Assembly: GCF_000716715.1 (NCBI RefSeq)
Contig: NZ_JNYJ01000066.1
Location: 1-34,294, forward strand
Direction of reading: 5' to 3'
DNA: 34,294 nt
From: Dactylosporangium aurantiacum
GTDB taxonomy: Bacteria > Actinomycetota > Actinomycetes > Mycobacteriales > Micromonosporaceae
Shown: piece after piece, positions 7,886 through 14,659 of the stretch
Numbering within the stretch: position 1 is the stretch's first letter
Layout: the number at the start of each line of letters is the position of its first letter
The notes under the pieces: model-generated
What the model saw: the letters and a program-made list of their open reading frames with translations, nothing else
Database searches by the model: none
What the model was told of the DNA's origin: nothing
Program-made: the position numbers and the translations under genes

Positions 7886-9103
7886 TCACGGCGCCTCGCG
7901 TGACCTGCCCGACCTGCAGGTCGGCGTCCAGTCCTTACCGCGCAGCGCGTGCCGCTCCACCAGGTGCCAGGACAGGGCCGCCGCCGTCACCGTGGCGGGC
8001 AGCGACAGCGCCGTGTACGGCCAGAAACCCCACCGGTTCCAGCCGTATCCGGCGAAGACCTGCTGGATGACGAAGCCATAGATGTAGATGCCGTACGAGT
8101 AGTCGCTGCGGCGCCCGATCCTTCTCAGCCGCCGGGGCATCCGCGCACCCGCCCAGACCAGCGCGTACACCAGGGCCGGGAAACCCACCACGAAGAAGCC
8201 ACCGGCCAGCAGGCTCGTGGCCAGCAGCACCACGGCAACGGCACCGGCCCAACCGCGCAGCGGCAGACGGTCGGCGTACAGCTCCACCAGGGCCCCGGCC
8301 AGGAACAGGAACCCGAGGTAGACCATCCACTGCGGGTACACCGCCCCGAGCAGGGGCAGCCGGATCTCACCGTGGTGCGACGCCGGTGGGCCGGCGAGCT
8401 CCCGGTGCCGTACCTGGTCGGTGACGATGACCCCGAACAGCACGACCGCCGCCGCCAGCACGAGCCGCCGGCGGCGGTGCAGCAACCCGGTCACGGCGAG
8501 CAGACCGGTCGCGGCGTAGCAGAGGACCTCGTAGACCAACGACCAGAGTGCACCGTTGAACACGCTGGACGACGTCTGCCGCCCCCAGGGTGTCGACTGC
8601 ACGAGCAGGTCGTGGATGCCGTACTGACGCACTCCGACGAACCAGTTGTGCCACACGTACTGCACGGGGCCGCGCGGCCCGTCCCAGAAGCCGTCCAGGT
8701 TGCCGTGCTCCCGGTACGCGACCAGCGGCGCCGCCACGAACGCGGTCACCAGCAGGCACACCCACAATCCGGGCAGGATCCGTACGGCGCGGTGCCAGGC
8801 GAACCGCCCGGGCGAGGTGCGGCGGGCGCTACGGGTGATGAGCAGTCCGGACAGCACGAAGAACCCGAACACCGCCAGCGTGCCGACATTGGTCTGGCCA
8901 CGAAACGCGGAGTGCCCGAGGTCCTCCCAGCCGAACCCGAGCGACGTCGCGTGCGCCACGACCACCGACACCGCCAGCATGAGCCTGATGGCACCGAAGC
9001 CGTTGTCCCGTTCCTCGAACGCCACCGCGAACGTCGACCTCGCCGGTCCGGAGCGGGCCGTACTGCCGGACGACCGGGGCCGTCGGCCTGTCAGAAGATT
9101 CAT
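7886..9103 (-). CDS. Acyltransferase family 3 (OafA-like) membrane protein
   Basis: A 405-aa multi-pass protein of the acyltransferase-3 family, which transfers acyl groups (often O-acetyl) onto sugars of the cell surface or secondary metabolites. After a short cytoplasmic N-terminus come FGAIRLMLAVSVVVAHATSLG (first helix, with the family's conserved His), FFVLSGLLITRSA, the basic RFAWHRAVRILPGLWVC segment, and WSLVYEVLCY, matching the family WSL-x-x-E motif. About ten hydrophobic segments are visible. ATG 9103 is chosen as the first Met before the family-like region; only a weak Shine-Dalgarno (GGAA) is seen. It is convergent with copB and shares its terminator. The acceptor cannot be predicted; no glycosyltransferase or polyketide genes are adjacent. 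Confidence 0.85.
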   Translation of the reverse strand: MNLLTGRRPRSSGSTARSGPARSTFAVAFEERDNGFGAIRLMLAVSVVVAHATSLGFGWEDLGHSAFRGQTNVGTLAVFGFFVLSGLLITRSARRTSPGRFAWHRAVRILPGLWVCLLVTAFVAAPLVAYREHGNLDGFWDGPRGPVQYVWHNWFVGVRQYGIHDLLVQSTPWGRQTSSSVFNGALWSLVYEVLCYAATGLLAVTGLLHRRRRLVLAAAVVLFGVIVTDQVRHRELAGPPASHHGEIRLPLLGAVYPQWMVYLGFLFLAGALVELYADRLPLRGWAGAVAVVLLATSLLAGGFFVVGFPALVYALVWAGARMPRRLRRIGRRSDYSYGIYIYGFVIQQVFAGYGWNRWGFWPYTALSLPATVTAAALSWHLVERHALRGKDWTPTCRSGRSREAP

Positions 9104-9239
9104 GTCGCCGATTCCGTGAGCAGGTGGGCACGCCGCCGCGGCGCGGCACCCGCGGTCGGCGCGTCGACCGGGGACACCTGCGGCAGGCATGGAAGGAAAC
9201 CGGCGCCACGACGTGCCGCCGGCGCACTTCACCTGCTGG

Positions 9240-9809
9240 TCAGCGCCGCCACCGCTGCAACTGCGCCGGCGTCAACGGCGACGACCCGGCCTGACGCGAC
9301 CCGCCGCGACCCGCGTTCGCGACGCTGCTCACCGGCCCGGAGGCCGTGCCGGCGGCGGTGTCGGCGTTGGTGCCGGCCGGCCGCTGACCGGCGTCGACGC
9401 CGTGCGCGCAGCAGCGGTGGCGGGGCGACCGTTCGCCGGCGTCGACGGTCGCCGTTCGCGTGACGGCCCGGGCCGAGGCCACGCCGACTTCAGGGTCCGC
9501 CGTTCGCGTGACGGCCCGGGCCGAGGCCACGCCGACTTCAGGGTCCGCCGTTCGCGTGACGGCCCGGGCCAAGGCCACGCCGACTTCAGGGTCCGCCGTT
9601 CGCGCGGCAGTCCGGGCCGAGGCCACGCCGGCGTCAGGGTCCGCCGTCTGTGTGGCGGCCCGGTCCAGGGCCACGGCGGTGCCACCGTGGCAGTGCCGCG
9701 CCGCCGCCGCCGGCCCCATGGCGGTGACCACGGCCAGCAGCATCGCCGCCATCCACCGGCCGCGCCGGACGAGGGTCACGGCACGGCGCAGCGCAAGCGC
9801 CTGCCGCAT
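9240..9809 (-). CDS. Secreted protein with 16-residue tandem repeats, unknown function
   Basis: The predicted product (189 aa) starts MRQALALRRAVTL with a basic region followed by a hydrophobic stretch ending GPAAAA, which looks like a signal peptide cleaved near residue 37. A Cys/His patch (RHCHGG) follows, then four 16-residue units of the type TADPEVGVASARAVTR, then a second Cys/His patch (HRCCAH) and a Ser/Ala/Gly-rich tail. The repeat is encoded by 48-bp DNA units (9461-9652). No known domain is recognised. ATG 9809 is chosen because GGAGG lies about 11 bases upstream; GTG 9827 is an in-frame alternative. Codon third positions are G/C-rich outside and inside the repeat. A perfect dyad (9852-9870) lies 43 bases upstream. 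Because the repeat is open in several frames, the coding strand rests mainly on the signal peptide. Confidence 0.55.
   Translation of the reverse strand: MRQALALRRAVTLVRRGRWMAAMLLAVVTAMGPAAAARHCHGGTAVALDRAATQTADPDAGVASARTAARTADPEVGVALARAVTRTADPEVGVASARAVTRTADPEVGVASARAVTRTATVDAGERSPRHRCCAHGVDAGQRPAGTNADTAAGTASGPVSSVANAGRGGSRQAGSSPLTPAQLQRWRR
9461..9652. repeat. 48-bp tandem repeat, four units
   Basis: Units at 9461-9508 and 9509-9556 are identical; 9557-9604 differs by one base; 9605-9652 has several changes, and a degraded fifth unit begins at 9653. The unit length is a multiple of three, so gain or loss keeps the frame of the gene that contains it. There are no spacers, so it is not a CRISPR array. 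Confidence 0.95.
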
Positions 9810-9851
9810 GCTGTCGCCGCCCTCCACGGTCCAAGACGTGTCACCGCCAAC

Positions 9852-9870
9852 CTACTATGCTCGATAGTAG
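9852..9870. promoter_or_regulatory. Dyad CTACTAT-N5-ATAGTAG upstream of the repeat protein
   Basis: A perfect 7-bp inverted repeat with a 5-base spacer, 43 bases upstream of the 9809 start, in a 73-bp gap after the NlpC/P60 gene. Size and TACTA/TAGTA content resemble BlaI/MecI operators, and a BlaI-like regulator is encoded at 11674. Binding is inference. Confidence 0.45.
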
Positions 9871-9882
9871 ATTCCTACACGG

Positions 9883-10863
9883 TCAGCCGGGACGGCGGGC
9901 GCCCATGTACGGCATGGTGTCGATGCGCGCCATCCTGACCGGCACCCCGGCGCGGGACGCGTGGACCATCAGGTTGTTGCCGACGTACATGCCGACGTGG
10001 TGCAGGTCGCTGTAGAAGAAGACCAGGTCACCGGGGCGCAGGTCGGCCTTGCTCACGGCGCTGCCCTGTTTCCACTGGGCACCGGTGTAGTGCGTCAGGG
10101 ACACACCCGCGGCCTTCCACGCGTACTGGGTCAGGCCGGAGCAGTCGAAGGTGCTGGGACCGACGGTGCCGAAGACGTAGGGCTTGCCGATCTGCGCGCA
10201 GGCCGTCTTCACCGCGGTGCCCGCCGCGCCGCCGATGTACACCGCCGGGCACTGACCGATGTACAGCGCGCTCGTGGGGATGTCGGAGGCACCGAGCCGC
10301 CGGCGCAGCGCCTGCAGCCGGTCCACCTCCGCCTGGATGGACTTCTTGCGGACCGCGAGCTCGGTCTCCTGTGCCTGCTGCTGCGCGACGAGCGCGTCGA
10401 TCTTCTGCTTGTCCGCGGCGTAACCGTCGCGCAGCTGCGCGACGGACGAGATCTGGTCGGCGCTGTTCCTCGCCAGGCGGTTGAGCGTCGCCAGCTGCTC
10501 GGCGAACGTCTGCGGCGAATCGGTCGACAGCAGCACGTTGAGCACCGACGCCTGGCCGTACTTGTACTGCCGCGCCGCCATCGCCCCGACCTCGTGCATG
10601 GCGGCGTCGACCTGCTGCTGCAGCGGCGTCAGGGTGTCATTGAGCGACCTGGCCTTCGCCTGGTTGGCCAGCAGCTGGCTGTGCAGGTCGTTGTACTGCT
10701 CGATGACCGGCTCCAGCTTCTCCCACGCCTCGTCGAGCTGCCGCTCGATCTCCGGCAGCGACGGCTCGGCGTGCGCCGAGACGGCCGGCACCAGCCCGGC
10801 GAGGGCGACGGCGGCCACGACCAGCGTTCTGCGAACGAACGAGAACGTGCGGATACGGTCCAC
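9883..10863 (-). CDS. Secreted NlpC/P60 peptidoglycan endopeptidase with coiled-coil N-domain (RipA-like)
   Basis: A 326-aa secreted cell-wall hydrolase. The signal peptide (basic RRTLVV start, hydrophobic core, AHA cleavage near residue 33) is followed by a long helical coiled coil (about 35-195), as in RipA/RipC-type and CwlO-type proteins. The C-terminal NlpC/P60 domain (about 215-326) cleaves peptide stems of peptidoglycan. Its catalytic triad is visible: Cys241 in FDCSGL, His289 in HHVGMYVG and His301 in MVHASRAG. GTG 10863 is taken as start because GGAGGAAGG lies about 11 bases upstream and the signal peptide begins there; the longer frame to 10983 is less protein-like. The coiled coil probably controls access to the active site or binds an FtsX-type activator; that partner is not next to it. 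Confidence 0.9.
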   Translation of the reverse strand: MDRIRTFSFVRRTLVVAAVALAGLVPAVSAHAEPSLPEIERQLDEAWEKLEPVIEQYNDLHSQLLANQAKARSLNDTLTPLQQQVDAAMHEVGAMAARQYKYGQASVLNVLLSTDSPQTFAEQLATLNRLARNSADQISSVAQLRDGYAADKQKIDALVAQQQAQETELAVRKKSIQAEVDRLQALRRRLGASDIPTSALYIGQCPAVYIGGAAGTAVKTACAQIGKPYVFGTVGPSTFDCSGLTQYAWKAAGVSLTHYTGAQWKQGSAVSKADLRPGDLVFFYSDLHHVGMYVGNNLMVHASRAGVPVRMARIDTMPYMGARRPG

Positions 10864-11125
10864 CGCAGCGACGCCCTTCCTCCAGAGGTCCACCCCAGGG
10901 CCTCGACATGGAGACCGACGGCCGGGACGGACGGTAGCCACCGTAGAGAGGTCGACGATCCCAATCAACCCGGCCGACGACATCCTTCCCAGCGCAGCCG
11001 GACCATCACTCGGCGTGCACTCCTACCGGCGATCCGACATCAAGAACCATCGACGCCGCGGGCCAGAAGCTCACCGCGACGGCGCCGTTGCGCGACGAAG
11101 GCACCCAAAATCGTTGTGCCGCTTG

Positions 11126-11131
11126 TACACT
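11126..11131 (+). promoter_or_regulatory. -10 element (TACACT) of a probable leaderless transcript
   Basis: TACACT matches TANNNT and ends nine bases before ATG 11141, which would put the transcription start at or very near the start codon. No clear -35 is seen. Confidence 0.35.
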
Positions 11132-11140
11132 CGCTGTCCT

Positions 11141-11518
11141 ATGCAGCGTAGGAGATGGTCCGGAGCCCGGCTTGCCGCCGCCACGTCCGCGGCGGCCTGG
11201 ATGCTGCCGGCGGCGCTGCTCACCGCGGGCTGCACGACCGCGGCACCGCACCTCGTGCCGACACCGGGCCCGGTGAGCCTGGACGCGGTGCCCACGGGAC
11301 GCCACCTGGTGGGCACGGTCAACCGGGTCTCCGACACGGAGCTGGTGCTGGACGTCTACGGCGGCCCGCCCCCGCTGACGTTCGTGATCCGGCCGCAGGA
11401 CCGCGCCAACATCGACGTCCAGGCGCTGTCCGCGCTGGCCGGCGGCCGAGAACGGGTACGGGTCTTCTACGAGTCCACCGGCGGCAAGGACTATGCCCTG
11501 CGCGTCGAACGCGCATGA
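11141..11518 (+). CDS. Small putative lipoprotein
   Basis: A 125-aa protein. The N-terminus MQRRRWSG is basic, followed by an Ala-rich hydrophobic stretch ending in the lipobox LLTAGC, so it is probably a lipoprotein anchored outside the membrane. The mature part (about 95 aa) has alternating hydrophobic and polar residues (LVGTVNRVSDTELVLDVYGG, then VRVFYESTGGKDYALRVERA) suggestive of a small beta-barrel or OB-like fold. No named family is recognised. No Shine-Dalgarno precedes the ATG; the TACACT -10 element nine bases upstream suggests a leaderless mRNA. The imperfectly spaced dyad TCCTA-N7-TAGGA (11137-11153) spans the start codon. It is divergent from the NlpC/P60 gene (277-bp gap) and 155 bp upstream of the blaI-like gene. 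Confidence 0.7.
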   Translation: MQRRRWSGARLAAATSAAAWMLPAALLTAGCTTAAPHLVPTPGPVSLDAVPTGRHLVGTVNRVSDTELVLDVYGGPPPLTFVIRPQDRANIDVQALSALAGGRERVRVFYESTGGKDYALRVERA

Positions 11519-11673
11519 CCCCGCGGCACGACGGTCGACGGCGCGGGCCGCGGCCCCTCCGCGCGGCCACGCGTCAAGGACGACGCATCCAGCCGTGTCG
11601 TAGCATCGAAAGCCCGGGCCGGACCATGGCCCCGGCCCGACCGGGCAGACGGGGGCGTGCACGAGGAGGCGCA

Positions 11674-12042
11674 GTGCGGGGATTTGGCGACCTGGAAGCT
11701 GCGATCATGGAGCAGCTCTGGGCCCGGTCGGCACCCGCGACGGTGCGCGAGGTGCACACCGACCTCACCCGCGACCGCGAGCTCGCGTACACCACCGTGC
11801 TGACCGTCATGGAGAAGCTGTTCCGCAAGAACTATCTGCACCGCACCCAGCACGGCCGGGCACACACCTACCAGCCGGTGATGAGCCGGGAGCAGTACGT
11901 CGCGCGGCTCATGCGCGAGGCGCTCGCCGACAGCGACGACCGCGCGCAGGCGCTGCTGCACTTCGTCGGGCAGATGACCCTGGACGAGGCGGCCGCGTTG
12001 CGCCAGGCGCTGCGCAGCTACGAACAGAGGATCACCGAGTAG
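11674..12042 (+). CDS. blaI: BlaI/MecI/CopY-family transcriptional repressor
   Basis: A 122-aa winged-helix repressor. It opens RGFGDLEAAIMEQLWARSAPATVREVHTDL, the typical helix 1-2 of the family, and continues with the recognition-helix region ELAYTTVLTVMEKLFRKNYL and the wing HGRAHTYQPV. The C-terminal dimerisation helices end DEAAALRQAL. Members repress beta-lactamase, cell-wall or copper genes and are inactivated when a partner M56 metalloprotease cuts them after sensing a signal. The start is GTG 11674, with AGGAGG four bases upstream. The stop TAG is followed at once by the ATG of the M56 peptidase gene, so the two are cotranscribed and probably coupled. The target genes are unknown. 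Confidence 0.92.
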   Translation: MRGFGDLEAAIMEQLWARSAPATVREVHTDLTRDRELAYTTVLTVMEKLFRKNYLHRTQHGRAHTYQPVMSREQYVARLMREALADSDDRAQALLHFVGQMTLDEAAALRQALRSYEQRITE

Positions 12043-12978
12043 ATGAGCGCCGTGCTGCTCGGCGCGTTCACCGCGGCCCTCGCACTGGTCGCGGCCCCAC
12101 GGCTGGCCCGGGCCAGGTGGGTGCTGCGCTCCCCCGCGGTGGCGATCTTCGCCTGGCAGATGACCTGCGCGGCGGCGCTCGTCAGCGTGGGACTGATCGG
12201 CGTGACGACAACGACGCACTGGGACAGCGCCCAGTCGCTGATGTGCCGGGCGTGGCAGCTGTGCCTCGACGCCGTGCAGGGCGCGCACGGCCGCCGGACC
12301 CAGGCGGCGGCCGTCCTCGGCGCGTCCCTGATCGCCGGCGTGGCGATCCGGCTGACGATCGGCGCCTGTCGACTCGCCGTCGCGGAGCGGCGCCGGCGGC
12401 GGTCCGTGCTGGCGATGCTGCGGCTGGCCGGCAGCAGGGTGCCCGCGCTCGACGCCACCGTCGTGCCGGCGGAGCATCCAGCGGCGTTCCTGGTCCCCGG
12501 CGGGCGCACCGACGTGGTCGTCACCTCCGCCGCGGTACGCCGCCTCACGCCCGACGAGCTGCGTGCCGTCATGGCACACGAGCGGGCACACGCGACCGGC
12601 CGGCACTACTGGCTGCTGCGCACCGTGCGCCTGCTGCACATCGCGTTCCCGTGGATACCGATGTTCAGCACCGCCCTGCACCAGGTCCACCGGCTGGTGG
12701 AGCTGCGCGCCGATGAGATCGCCGTGCGGTCCAGCGGGCCGCTCGCCCTGGCCCGGGCACTGGTGACGATGGCCGAGGCGGGCGCCCGGCCCGCCGGCAC
12801 CGATCCCGGGCTGCTGGCGATGGACGGCGGCGACACCGCGGAGCGGCTGGAGCGGCTGCTGCAGCCACCTGCGCCGCTGTCCCGGGCCGGCGTCCGGCTC
12901 GCCACCGTCGCCGCGGCGCTGCTGCCGCTCACCCCGGTCGCGATGACCGTCGCGAGCCGGTACGCCGGCATCAGCTGA
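12043..12978 (+). CDS. M56 family (BlaR1-like) membrane metalloprotease without sensor domain
   Basis: A 311-aa membrane protein with hydrophobic segments near 3-20, 28-52, 85-106 and 282-305 and a cytoplasmic zinc protease domain between them. The zinc motif HExxH is His179-Glu-Arg-Ala-His183, and the downstream VELRADEIA provides the expected third ligand (Glu). Unlike BlaR1 there is no extracellular penicillin-binding domain after the last helix, which is common in actinobacterial M56 proteins. The probable role is to cut the adjacent BlaI-like repressor when an unknown envelope signal is sensed. Its ATG begins right after the blaI stop codon. A dedicated beta-lactamase is not present in the window. 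Confidence 0.9.
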   Translation: MSAVLLGAFTAALALVAAPRLARARWVLRSPAVAIFAWQMTCAAALVSVGLIGVTTTTHWDSAQSLMCRAWQLCLDAVQGAHGRRTQAAAVLGASLIAGVAIRLTIGACRLAVAERRRRRSVLAMLRLAGSRVPALDATVVPAEHPAAFLVPGGRTDVVVTSAAVRRLTPDELRAVMAHERAHATGRHYWLLRTVRLLHIAFPWIPMFSTALHQVHRLVELRADEIAVRSSGPLALARALVTMAEAGARPAGTDPGLLAMDGGDTAERLERLLQPPAPLSRAGVRLATVAAALLPLTPVAMTVASRYAGIS

Positions 12979-13071
12979 CGGGCACCGTCGACCGGCCGCG
13001 CATCGCGAACCCCGGCGGCGCGGACGGCGCCGTCACGGTGTTCCCCTCACCGCGGCCAATAGCTAGGCTAT

Positions 13072-13081
13072 CTACATGTAG
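13072..13081. promoter_or_regulatory. Palindrome CTACATGTAG upstream of the DUF2306-like gene
   Basis: A 10-bp perfect palindrome 24 bases before GTG 13106. TACATGTA resembles BlaI/CopY half-site arrangements, and the BlaI-like gene lies just upstream. Confidence 0.3.
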
Positions 13082-13105
13082 CGTCACTACCTTCGGTGGT
13101 GTCCT

Positions 13106-13621
13106 GTGCGGGTGTTCGGGCTGGAGATCCCTGATGCCGGGCCGGTGTTCGCCGGCGTGCTGGTCCTGCACGTCGCGGCCGGGCTGACCTGTGTGACGGC
13201 GGGGACGCTGGCCGCCACGGCCGGCAAGCGGCGGGGCAGGCACCCCCGCGCCGGCCGGGTCTACCTGTACGGGCTCTGCGTGGTGTTCGCGACCGCGACG
13301 GTGATGTCGGCGGTCCGCTGGCCGCACGACGCGCACCTGCTCGCCGTCGCCGTCGTGGCCTCCGGGCTGGGACTGGCCGGCTGGTGGGCGCGGCGGCGGC
13401 GCGGCCGGGCCTGGGTGCGGTGGCACGCGGCCGGGATGGGCGGGTCGTTCATCGCGCTGCTCACCGGCTTCTACGTCGACAACGGTCCGCAGCTGCCGGG
13501 GTGGGACCGGCTGCCGCCGGTGGTGTTCTGGTTCCTGCCGGCCGCGGTCGGCGTCCCGCTGCTGCACACCGCGATCCGCCGCTTCGAACGGCCGGTCACG
13601 CCGCGATGCGGACGAGCCTGA
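13106..13621 (+). CDS. DUF2306-like integral membrane protein
   Basis: A 171-aa protein with four to five membrane segments. The first helix VLVLHVAAGLTCVTAGTLA is followed by the basic loop GKRRGRHPRAGRVYL, matching the DUF2306 layout in which a conserved His sits in the first helix and HRxxGR-x-Y starts the second. A later RWHAAGMGGSFIALLTGFYVDNG carries another conserved His in a helix. These His residues could bind haem or metal, but no role is established. GTG 13106 is the only good start; no Shine-Dalgarno is evident. The last 26 bases overlap the convergent HAAS-type gene (13596-13621), a tail-to-tail overlap. It follows the blaI-M56 pair by 127 bases and may belong to its regulon. Confidence 0.65.
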   Translation: MRVFGLEIPDAGPVFAGVLVLHVAAGLTCVTAGTLAATAGKRRGRHPRAGRVYLYGLCVVFATATVMSAVRWPHDAHLLAVAVVASGLGLAGWWARRRRGRAWVRWHAAGMGGSFIALLTGFYVDNGPQLPGWDRLPPVVFWFLPAAVGVPLLHTAIRRFERPVTPRCGRA

Positions 13622-14261
13622 CCAGCCGCCAGCCGGCCGCGCCGACCGTGCCGGACCGGATGACGCTCGCGGCGACGGCGAGCGCCGTCAGCGTCCCGCG
13701 CGCCGGGCCGTGCAGGCCGGCCGCGATCAGCAGGCTCACGTCACCGCCCAGACACAGCACCGCGGCGAGCACCGCCGCCGGCGGCGCGATCCGCAGCAGC
13801 AGGGGCAGGCGGTACATCAGGCGCCCGGTCCCGGCGACGGCCAGCACGGCGGCGGGGACCGCGACGGCCAGCACGAACGGGTACACGGAGGTCGCGGAGA
13901 CCGCCGAGGCGACACGATCGGCCCAGCCGCCCGCCGGCCCCGGCGCCGCCGCGATCCACGCCACGCCGACCAGCGGCCCACCGGCGAGCAGCCCGATCGC
14001 GATGCGGTGCGCCCAGGTGGCGCACAGCTCACGGACGAACGCGCCGGCGACGACCTCGGGCGGGCCGAACTCGCCGACCGCCTGCCGTGCCGCGTCCGCC
14101 GGCTCGACGCCCCGCTCGACACGGGCCTGCACCGCGCATTCCAGACCGTCGCGCAGCTCCGCGCGGATCGCGGCCCGTTCGCGGCGGCCGGCCGGAACCC
14201 GGCGGGTCAGCGCGTCGAGGTACGCGGTGACAACGGCGTCCACGTCGGCATCGGCGCCCAT
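13596..14261 (-). CDS. HAAS/permease-prefix-type membrane protein
   Basis: A 221-aa protein. The N-terminal 75 residues are a soluble helical domain: VDAVVTAYLDALTRRVPAGRR, then IRAELRDGLECAVQARVERGV, then PADAARQAVGEFGPPEVVAGAFV. This is the layout of HAAS (DUF1700-like) domains, which often sit in membrane proteins encoded with PadR regulators. Four hydrophobic helices follow (about 84-102, 120-141, 150-172, 180-205). The function is unknown; related proteins act with ABC permeases or sigma factors. The start ATG 14261 lacks a strong Shine-Dalgarno. No PadR gene is adjacent. The 3' end overlaps the DUF2306-like gene by 26 bp on the opposite strand. Confidence 0.7.
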   Translation of the reverse strand: MGADADVDAVVTAYLDALTRRVPAGRRERAAIRAELRDGLECAVQARVERGVEPADAARQAVGEFGPPEVVAGAFVRELCATWAHRIAIGLLAGGPLVGVAWIAAAPGPAGGWADRVASAVSATSVYPFVLAVAVPAAVLAVAGTGRLMYRLPLLLRIAPPAAVLAAVLCLGGDVSLLIAAGLHGPARGTLTALAVAASVIRSGTVGAAGWRLVRLVRIAA

Positions 14262-14328
14262 GCCGCCATCGTACGGTCGCCGGCCTCGCGCACGACGAAC
14301 GGCAGGACGGGTGGCTAGCGCGGGCCGG

Positions 14329-14475
14329 CTAGCGCGGGCCGGCGAGCGCGGCGAGCGCGGTGCGGGTGCGCTCGACGCGGCGTTGCGCGCGCTGCGCGGC
14401 GGTGCTCACCTCCGCACAACCGTCGCAGAACCGGACGCCGGCGGGTGCGGCCGAGCGGCGCGGCAAGCGGAACAT
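14329..14475 (-). CDS. 48-residue CxxC protein
   Basis: A small ORF, starting at ATG 14475 with GAGGAG six bases upstream. The peptide begins MFRLPRRSAAPAGVRFCDGC and continues AEVSTAAQRAQRRVERTRTA to a stop at 14329-14331. The FCDGCAEVSTAAQRA part has a CxxC pair that could bind zinc or act in redox, followed by a basic amphipathic helix. Codon third positions are almost all G/C, and the strong ribosome site supports translation. Short proteins of this kind (CDxCAxVST-AAQRA) recur in actinobacteria as far as I recall; no function is known. The stop codon lies in a 14-bp direct duplication (GGCTAGCGCGGGCC, 14313-14340), so a second stop follows out of phase. It is divergent from the ECF41 sigma factor gene and may share its promoter region. 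Confidence 0.7.
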   Translation of the reverse strand: MFRLPRRSAAPAGVRFCDGCAEVSTAAQRAQRRVERTRTALAALAGPR

Positions 14476-14659
14476 GGCGATCTCCTCTTCGGGCGTGACA
14501 CGCTATCTTGACGTCTGTCGAACCAAGGATCGCACGCTGATTCGATGTCCGTCAACCTAGAAGCATGTCGAAACAAGCGCATGCGCCGGCCCGCCGCCCC
14601 GACTGTGACGCTCACTGCGGAGAGCGGGCCTCGCGCGGCGGAGCACGTACGGTGGTCCC

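Noticed and set aside
7949..9463. 504-codon plus-strand frame over the acyltransferase
   Set aside because: Gln/His/Arg-rich shadow; the minus strand carries clear acyltransferase-3 motifs and membrane segments.
9461..9652. CRISPR array
   Set aside because: Units are contiguous without variable spacers and there are no cas genes.
9189..9938. Plus-strand frames across the 48-bp repeat
   Set aside because: The repeat is open in several frames because its length is divisible by three; only the minus frame has a start with ribosome site and a signal peptide.
10864..11140. c-di-AMP (ydaO) riboswitch upstream of the NlpC/P60 gene
   Set aside because: Such switches are common before actinobacterial cell-wall hydrolases, but I found none of the conserved motif blocks in this leader.
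14516..14577. Direct repeats TGTCGAA(C/A)CAAG at 14516 and 14566 before the ECF41 gene
   Set aside because: 12-base near-repeats 50 bp apart could be regulator sites, but two imperfect copies with no matching family are too little to claim.
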